A stretch of 45,080 nucleotides of DNA from a virus, in the IMG/VR virus record IMGVR_UViG_3300009537_000034, positions 1 to 45,080 of that record. One strand, 5' to 3'. The translations under genes were made by a program, and so were the position numbers. Shown one piece after another: positions 40,934 through 45,080 of this stretch; within the stretch, counting starts at the first letter, position 1; every line of letters starts with the position of its first letter. A model generated the notes under the pieces. That model did no database searches. It was not told the DNA's origin and saw only the letters and a list, made by a program, of their open reading frames with translations.

Positions 40934-41087
40934 TTTAAAACGTGATGATGAGGTAATATACCGAGGCCAAACCGCTAAAGTGGTGTTTTTGTCAATCAAT
41001 CGGGCATGTATTAAATTTGATGAAAATGGCGAAACCATCCAAAAAATGGTAGATTATTCATCGATTAAGAAAAAAATCGAAAAATAA
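40923..41087 (+). CDS. Small beta-barrel-like protein (54 residues)
   Basis: The ATG at 40923 gives 54 residues (RDDEVIYRGQTAKVVFLSINRACIKFDENGETIQKMVDYSSIKKK), the strand pattern of a small SH3-like barrel. It ends 24 bp before a hairpin terminator and has good codon use. Confidence 0.6.
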   Translation: MSSNLKRDDEVIYRGQTAKVVFLSINRACIKFDENGETIQKMVDYSSIKKKIEK

Positions 41088-41110
41088 TTGAATTTTTTTT
41101 GCTTCTGAAT

Positions 41111-41143
41111 CCCTTATAAATAAGGGTTTAACGGTTTTTTTAT
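41111..41143 (+). terminator. Rho-independent terminator
   Basis: CCCTTAT, loop AA, ATAAGGG forms a perfect 7-bp hairpin (41111-41126) followed by TTTAACGGTTTTTTT. It separates the small genes upstream from the promoter at 41175-41204. Confidence 0.65.
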
Positions 41144-41161
41144 AAAATAATGGTAAAAATA

Positions 41162-41205
41162 AGTTGTATTTTACTTGTTATAGTTAAAATAGGTTGTATC
41201 TTTAC
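41162..41205 (+). promoter_or_regulatory. Strong promoter with duplicated TTGTAT motif
   Basis: TTG at 41175-41177, 19 bp, then TATCTTTA at 41197-41204 is a close promoter match. TTGTATTTTAC (41164-41174) and TTGTATCTTTAC (41194-41205) repeat about 30 bp apart, so either may be a -7 region or a regulator site. The gene start is set to the ATG at 41224. Confidence 0.65.
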
Positions 41206-41223
41206 GTTAAAACAATTAAGGAC

Positions 41224-41526
41224 ATGAAAACAATATTATTACAAAACACCGGCGAAGAATTAACCGACAAAGAATTAAAAAACAAATTGAAAAACGGTTT
41301 AATACTTCATTTCGACAACAATCAGTTTTGCGATGAATTTCAATCAGACGACCTGAGAGGCGGCCGAATAGAATTGAAAAAATGTTTTGGCCGATTTGAA
41401 TTTATCACATGGTTCAACGGTTCAATAAATCATTCTTCAAAGGGCTTAACGTCTTGTTTAAAAAATCTTCAAAGACTTTGTGATAAATTCGGATGCAAAA
41501 CAACCGAAATAAACGACGAATTATAA
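41224..41526 (+). CDS. Hypothetical protein
   Basis: The 100-residue product (ATG chosen because the promoter covers the upstream TTG frame) reads MKTILLQNTGEELTDKELKNKLKNGLILHFDNNQFCDEFQ and ends KFGCKTTEINDEL. It is the first gene after a promoter, so it may be made early. No family recognised. Confidence 0.6.
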   Translation: MKTILLQNTGEELTDKELKNKLKNGLILHFDNNQFCDEFQSDDLRGGRIELKKCFGRFEFITWFNGSINHSSKGLTSCLKNLQRLCDKFGCKTTEINDEL

Positions 41527-41563
41527 ACCAGGGGACTGAAAGGCCCCACAACAAATCGAAATA

Positions 41564-41911
41564 ATGGCAACAAAGCACACCCCGCAACCGTGGACAATAA
41601 AATTTTTAAATGAACAATGCAAAGATGATGGGAAATCTGACTTTTTTGTTCACGGACCAAATGAAATACTGCATTACGGCACGGAAATAATGATGGAAGA
41701 TTTCGGCGAACATAATGGTTATCCTCGCGAACAAAAATTAGCCGATGCCAAATTGATATCGGCCGCGCCTGAACTACTCGATGCATGTATGGCAACTAAG
41801 GCGTTTTTTGATGATATGCCTAAAGGCCAGTTTGGTAAAATTGTTTGTAACATCGGGTTAATGAACGATATGTTTATTGCGTTAGAAAACGCAACAAAAA
41901 AAGCTGTTTAG
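41564..41911 (+). CDS. Conserved phage protein of unknown function
   Basis: The 115-residue product starts KHTPQPWTIKF and has ADAKLISAAPELLDACMATKAF (about 65-86), the pattern of a widespread small phage family. Function is not established. Confidence 0.7.
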   Translation: MATKHTPQPWTIKFLNEQCKDDGKSDFFVHGPNEILHYGTEIMMEDFGEHNGYPREQKLADAKLISAAPELLDACMATKAFFDDMPKGQFGKIVCNIGLMNDMFIALENATKKAV

Positions 41912-41912
41912 A

Positions 41913-42107
41913 ATGGAGCGAAACAATATAATTGTACTAACAAAGGGGCTCCAGGTCGAAACCTGGGGTTCCATTACGGAAATTTGCGATGTTCATAAAA
42001 ATTTTAGTTATCTAACATTGAGAACAAAAAAATTTCCATTCACATATAAGGGCGTACACTTTCAAAAAGTACCGTACAGAACCAAACAAATCGATACCAC
42101 GTTATGA
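41913..42107 (+). CDS. Small hypothetical protein
   Basis: A 64-residue basic product (GLQVETWGSITEICDVHKNFSYLTLRTKKFPFTYKGVHFQKVPY) with strand pattern of a small beta domain and possible DNA or RNA binding. It overlaps the next gene by 4 bp. Confidence 0.55.
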   Translation: MERNNIIVLTKGLQVETWGSITEICDVHKNFSYLTLRTKKFPFTYKGVHFQKVPYRTKQIDTTL

Positions 42108-42781
42108 AATCAAAACCAATCATATTTTCCGAACCAATGGTTAAGGCCATTTTATCCGGAACAAAAACACAAACCCGCCGCATTATACGCATTCAACCAC
42201 AAAAGGATGCAATGGGTATATCTTTGGCAAAAGAATTAGGTAAGGGCGATAAAAACCGTTTTGGGTGCATTATTCAAAAGTCCGATGGCCTGGTTGATTT
42301 TGCAAAATGTCCATATGGTGAAGTTGGCGACCTTCTATATGTTCGGGAAAGATGGACCCGCGGAAAAATCGCGGTTGGTGAATTGCCTGATGGCCGCGAT
42401 TCCGAACCATACGTTTCGCAGTGTACAGGCGAAAACAATATTATTTATTATCAGCAATGCATTGAAAATGATGTTGATACCAGCGAATGCACATGGAAAC
42501 CATCAATTTATATGCCTAAATCGGCCTCCAGAATCTTTTTAAAGGTAACGGGCGTTAGAATTGAGCGTTTGAACGATATAAATGCGTCTGAGGCCATTAA
42601 AGAGGGTATTGAACCCATTTTAAACGCATATACGAACTACCAAAACCCACAATTTCCGACCAAATCACCAATACAATCATTCAGATCGTTATGGGAAAAA
42701 ATTCATGGCGGCGCATCATGGAATTATAACCCATGGGTGTGGGTTGTGGAATTCGAATTACAAAAACCATTAATACGCTAA
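42104..42781 (+). CDS. ASCH-like phage protein
   Basis: The 225-residue product starts KPIIFSEPMVKAILSGTKTQTRR (about 4-26), the ASCH-domain entry K-x-I-x-x-G-x-K-T-x-T-R-R, with GDLLYVRERWTRGK (about 73-86), WKPSIYMPKSASRIFLKVTGVRIERLNDINASEAIKEGI (about 127-166) typical of the phage ASCH subfamily. ASCH domains are RNA-binding or nuclease-like; the role here is not known. Confidence 0.78.
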   Translation: MKSKPIIFSEPMVKAILSGTKTQTRRIIRIQPQKDAMGISLAKELGKGDKNRFGCIIQKSDGLVDFAKCPYGEVGDLLYVRERWTRGKIAVGELPDGRDSEPYVSQCTGENNIIYYQQCIENDVDTSECTWKPSIYMPKSASRIFLKVTGVRIERLNDINASEAIKEGIEPILNAYTNYQNPQFPTKSPIQSFRSLWEKIHGGASWNYNPWVWVVEFELQKPLIR

Positions 42782-42783
42782 AC

Positions 42784-42963
42784 ATGTTAACAACCTCTGA
42801 AAAAAGGGAAATATTGGGCGAAATTGAACAATTAGAGGCGAAATTAACGGGCGACATGTTCCAAGACATGGAAACCCGCGATAAAATCCACAATTTAAAA
42901 ATGAAGCTGAACGGAACCAGGCCAAACGATACACATGTTGATTGTGTTGGTTGTGGATCTTAA
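42784..42963 (+). CDS. Small protein with C-terminal Cys pair
   Basis: The ATG at 42784, 2 bp after the previous stop, gives 59 residues: a coiled-coil-like helix (EKREILGEIEQLEAKLTGDM) followed by HVDCVGCGS. The C-x-x-C end may bind metal with a partner. No family recognised. Confidence 0.55.
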   Translation: MLTTSEKREILGEIEQLEAKLTGDMFQDMETRDKIHNLKMKLNGTRPNDTHVDCVGCGS

Positions 42964-42977
42964 ATAACTGTCAACAC

Positions 42978-43625
42978 ATGAAAGCGCTAAATTTATATGC
43001 TTGTTTGGGGGGAAACCGATTATTATGGGATAGTTGCGAGGTTACAGCGGTTGAAAATGACCGAGAATTAGCCAGAATGTATGCCGAACGATTTCCGAAT
43101 GATACGGTAATAGTAGCAGACGCCCACCAATACCTACTAGATCACTACAAAGAATTCGATTTTATATGGTCAAGCCCGCCGTGTCCGACACATTCAAGGG
43201 CTAGGTATTGGGGGAGTAAAGGAAATGGAAACACAAAAGAAGTTTATCCGGACATGGCTTTATATCAAGAAATAATATTCTTAAAGCACTTTATTGACGA
43301 GCCCGTAAAGTGGATAGTTGAAAATGTAACACCCTATTACGAACCACTAATACCAGGTTATAAGATCGGCCGCCATTTATACTGGTCTAACTTTCAATTA
43401 AACCAGCCGAATAAATTACGTAAGGCTGAAATATCAGACACTAAAGACGAACTAAAAAAGCTTTGCGCTTTTCATAATATTGACTTATCAGGCTACAAAG
43501 GCAAACAAAGAAAGGATAAAATAGCCCGCAACCTAGTAGACTATGAAGTAGGTAAACACATATTTGATATAGCACGAGGAATACACACGCATTACAATAC
43601 AGAACAGATAAGATTAGAATTATGA
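42978..43625 (+). CDS. Cytosine-5 DNA methyltransferase
   Basis: The 215-residue product has motif I LYACLGG (6-12), VENDRE (25-30), motif III-like VADAH (46-50), motif IV SSPPCP with catalytic Cys69, and motif VI WIVENVTPYYEP (112-123). The target domain is very short, as in small phage enzymes, and the end has GKQRKDKIARNLVDYEVGKHIFDIA. It would protect phage DNA from restriction, as no nuclease partner is nearby. The ATG at 42978 starts the conserved part. Codon use by eye differs from upstream genes. Confidence 0.85.
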   Translation: MKALNLYACLGGNRLLWDSCEVTAVENDRELARMYAERFPNDTVIVADAHQYLLDHYKEFDFIWSSPPCPTHSRARYWGSKGNGNTKEVYPDMALYQEIIFLKHFIDEPVKWIVENVTPYYEPLIPGYKIGRHLYWSNFQLNQPNKLRKAEISDTKDELKKLCAFHNIDLSGYKGKQRKDKIARNLVDYEVGKHIFDIARGIHTHYNTEQIRLEL

Positions 43626-43744
43626 GCAAAACCGAGATAAAAACACTTGAAGCGTTACACGCTGAAAAATTGAAACAACGAAACAAGTTAACGCAGGAAC
43701 TCACATTAATTCGCAAGGTGATTAAAATGGCTAAAAAACGTTAG
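43622..43744 (+). CDS. Small basic coiled-coil protein (40 residues)
   Basis: The ATG at 43622 overlaps the methyltransferase stop (ATGA) and encodes 40 residues, mostly one basic helix (EIKTLEALHAEKLKQRNKL ... KMAKKR). Overlap with the methyltransferase suggests a shared role, for example as a subunit or chaperone. Confidence 0.55.
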   Translation: MSKTEIKTLEALHAEKLKQRNKLTQELTLIRKVIKMAKKR

Positions 43745-43747
43745 ATT

Positions 43748-44071
43748 ATGGATGCACTAAAATGGATAAAAAGGAAATACCCAAAGTCTGCTCTTAAATT
43801 TATAGACGAGTTTGGATTAGATCAAATTGAAACTTATTGCAAGAATGGTAAATACAAATTAGGCGTTCTTGCTAAGAAACACATTTATGTCAATCATTAT
43901 GAAGAAGGGACTTTAATTATTTGGCGTAGGTATAAGGATTATTGGGAAGGTGAATGGACAGGAGATTTCTCCATGAAAGGAATAGTCAAGTGTGAAGAAG
44001 GTTTAACAAGTAGCGGATTTCATTCTATTGATATTCCTCACGGTGGTTACATTGAAGAAATCGAAGTTTAA
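43748..44071 (+). CDS. Hypothetical protein
   Basis: The 107-residue product has a helical, basic first half and a beta-rich second half (GTLIIWRRYKDYWEGEWTGDFSMKGIVKCEEG). No family recognised. Composition is more A/T-rich than the structural region. Confidence 0.55.
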   Translation: MDALKWIKRKYPKSALKFIDEFGLDQIETYCKNGKYKLGVLAKKHIYVNHYEEGTLIIWRRYKDYWEGEWTGDFSMKGIVKCEEGLTSSGFHSIDIPHGGYIEEIEV

Positions 44072-44086
44072 TAATTCGTTGATATT

Positions 44087-44284
44087 ATGAGAGAATTTGA
44101 ACACCCAAATATGCACGGAGGATTTGAATGTCCTATCTGTAAAACAGGAAAAGACGCACCAGTAGTTTTAGTACCAATACCCGACACACAAGACGGTAAT
44201 ACTTGTGAAGCAAAACAAGTCCATTCGGAATGTTACAAGGTTGTAATGAAGATGAACGGACATGAGGTAGAAATTGATAATTAA
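44087..44284 (+). CDS. Small zinc-ribbon-like protein
   Basis: The 65-residue product has GGFECPICKTGKDAPVVLVP (about 11-30) with C-x-x-C, and a later VHSECYKVV (about 45-53) that could complete a Cys2-His-Cys metal site. Function unknown. Confidence 0.6.
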   Translation: MREFEHPNMHGGFECPICKTGKDAPVVLVPIPDTQDGNTCEAKQVHSECYKVVMKMNGHEVEIDN

Positions 44285-44292
44285 ATCTTCCA

Positions 44293-44526
44293 ATGAGTAA
44301 ACCACAATACACATTACAGGGGACAAATGAAAAATGCAAAGTTTGTGACAAGCATCCAACAAAAGCCGGTTATGATGCTTGTTTGGGTGAATTACCACGA
44401 AATATAGTTATGAATGCGTGTTGCGGCCATGAAGATGTGAACGGTGCGTATATTCAGTTTTGGAATGGCGAGTGTATAAGGGGTGATAAAGCCCGACAAA
44501 TACAGGAAATTTTAAAAACAAAATAG
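44293..44526 (+). CDS. Small Cys-rich protein
   Basis: The 77-residue product has CKVCDKHPTKAGYDACLGELPRNIVMNACCGH (about 15-46), with C-x-x-C and C-C-x-H that suggest a zinc site. It ends in a helix (GDKARQIQEILKTK). No family recognised. Confidence 0.6.
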   Translation: MSKPQYTLQGTNEKCKVCDKHPTKAGYDACLGELPRNIVMNACCGHEDVNGAYIQFWNGECIRGDKARQIQEILKTK

Positions 44527-44527
44527 T

Positions 44528-44773
44528 ATGCGATCGATAGACAACTATAATATTAAGAATTACCGCGCTGTACATATACCCGATACGTTGGGGGGTGTAT
44601 GGTTTGTATTAAAAACTCAGTCAGTTGTTTACTATGTACCATTAGGTCGGGTAATGTCTACTAAGTTCTTTTTAAAAGAGATATGGACTACTGAGCGTCT
44701 TAATGATGCCGCACGTAACGGTGAGTTCGTACAGATTGAGCCCACACAAAATGTTAACGATATAAAAAGATGA
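44528..44773 (+). CDS. Hypothetical protein
   Basis: The 81-residue product is beta-rich at the start (YRAVHIPDTLGGVWFVLKTQSVVYYVPLG) and ends in a charged tail. It overlaps the next small gene by 4 bp. No family recognised. Confidence 0.55.
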   Translation: MRSIDNYNIKNYRAVHIPDTLGGVWFVLKTQSVVYYVPLGRVMSTKFFLKEIWTTERLNDAARNGEFVQIEPTQNVNDIKR

Positions 44774-44913
44774 GGACTTTTTGTCCACAATTCCACACAC
44801 CAATTGTTAATAAAATCATTCGATCATTTAATTATAGGCATGGCTATATCGGCACATTGTTGTATATTTACCACGCCATTGTGCTGTCTATGCAAGTAAA
44901 CAACACAAACTAA
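44770..44913 (+). CDS. Small hypothetical protein (47 residues), last gene of the rightward operon
   Basis: The ATG at 44770 overlaps the previous stop (ATGA) and encodes 47 residues (MRTFCPQFHTPIVNKIIRSF ... LLYIYHAIVLSMQVNNTN) with a hydrophobic stretch at about 27-41. It stops 3 bp before the terminator hairpin, as expected for a final operon gene. Confidence 0.5.
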   Translation: MRTFCPQFHTPIVNKIIRSFNYRHGYIGTLLYIYHAIVLSMQVNNTN

Positions 44914-44916
44914 TTG

Positions 44917-44952
44917 GCCCTCATAACATGGGTTGTGGGGGCTGATTTTTTT
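44917..44952 (+). terminator. Terminator of the rightward operon at the right end
   Basis: An 11-bp stem (GCCCTCATAAC / GTTGTGGGGGC, two G-T pairs) with loop ATGG is followed, after TGA, by seven T. It closes the rightward operon. Confidence 0.82.
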
Positions 44953-44980
44953 AATGGCGTTTGTTCATCCATAGTAATAG

Positions 44981-45033
44981 GCCCAGAGCATTGGCCCGCC
45001 GTTCATGCCCGGGCTGATTTTTCTGGGCTTTTT
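44981..45033 (+). terminator. Second, composite hairpin at the right end
   Basis: GCCCAGA (44981-44987) can pair with TCTGGGC (45022-45028), followed by TTTTT. A competing inner hairpin GCCCG / CGGGC (44994-45014) is followed by TGATTTTT, the same tail as the terminator just upstream. The rest of 44953-45080 has no gene I can support. Possibly a backup terminator. Confidence 0.5.
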
Positions 45034-45080
45034 CATTTGTTGAGGCATTGCCCTATTTCCTGTATATGTAATACAAAGTA

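Noticed and set aside
42784-44773. Toxin-antitoxin pair among small right-end genes
   Set aside because: No recognisable toxin fold; Cys-rich proteins and helical peptides occur in series without a paired arrangement.
44913-44952. tRNA-like or small RNA at the right end (CTCATAA loop-like sequence, TATATTTA promoter-like box at 44863)
   Set aside because: The anticodon-arm pairing and a T arm are missing, and a 47-codon gene overlapping the previous stop ends just before the hairpin, so a normal operon terminator explains it better.

Overview
The window reads as an essentially complete genome, or genome-length contig, of a tailed phage with a contractile tail infecting a member of the Bacteroidota. 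The host assignment rests on promoter-like sites matching the Bacteroidota consensus (TTG, 17-23 bp, then TAnnTTTG) at several operon heads, on start codons preceded by A-rich leaders rather than Shine-Dalgarno sequences, and on a DUF4373-type replication protein. I see no tRNA, rRNA, CRISPR, IS element, integrase, RNA or DNA polymerase, or obvious attachment site. Nearly all genes run rightward and are tightly packed, often with ATGA overlaps. The exceptions are one six-gene leftward operon and one small leftward regulator-like gene.

Layout. 1-3106: a left-end promoter inside a cluster of TGTTCACAAA-type repeats, a small membrane protein, and lambda Nu1/A-like small and large terminase genes ending in a two-way terminator. 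3137-7821 (minus strand): a six-gene overlapping operon of three glycosyltransferase-like proteins, a PAPS-type sulfotransferase, a glutamine-hydrolysing asparagine-synthetase-like amidotransferase and an LpxA-like acyltransferase. This is a glycan-building or glycan-remodelling cassette inside a phage structural region. 7822-8242: a divergent control region with two copies of a hairpin, a pentamer repeat and a late-promoter-like element. 8243-19437: a Mu-type contractile tail (sheath, tube, -1 frameshifted chaperones, tape measure, gp46/47/48-like baseplate, gpN, gpP and gp45 spike). 19437-26174: a head module in lambda order (W, B, C with nested Nu3, D, E, FI, FII, tail terminator). 26176-29160: tail fibres and an SGNH hydrolase. 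29374-31145: lysis (two small membrane proteins, amidase, one-gene spanin). 31285-37370: accessory genes, including tandem paralogues, a C39-like cysteine-protease fold, a MazG-like protein, a DUF5131 protein and an Acb2/Tad1-like small protein. 37438-39610: replication (DUF4373 protein and a DnaC-like helicase loader). 39614-44913: small accessory genes, an ASCH-like protein and a solitary cytosine methyltransferase, closed by a strong terminator.

How it fits together. The phage is a mosaic: lambda-like terminase and head genes are split by a whole Mu-like tail module. A long A-rich element recurs with identical spacing upstream of the sheath and of the prohead protease, suggesting a shared late-promoter type. 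The ribbon-helix-helix-like gene lies beside one copy and is a candidate regulator. The strongest candidate for a new system is the leftward glycan operon, which has its own promoter and its own divergent control region.
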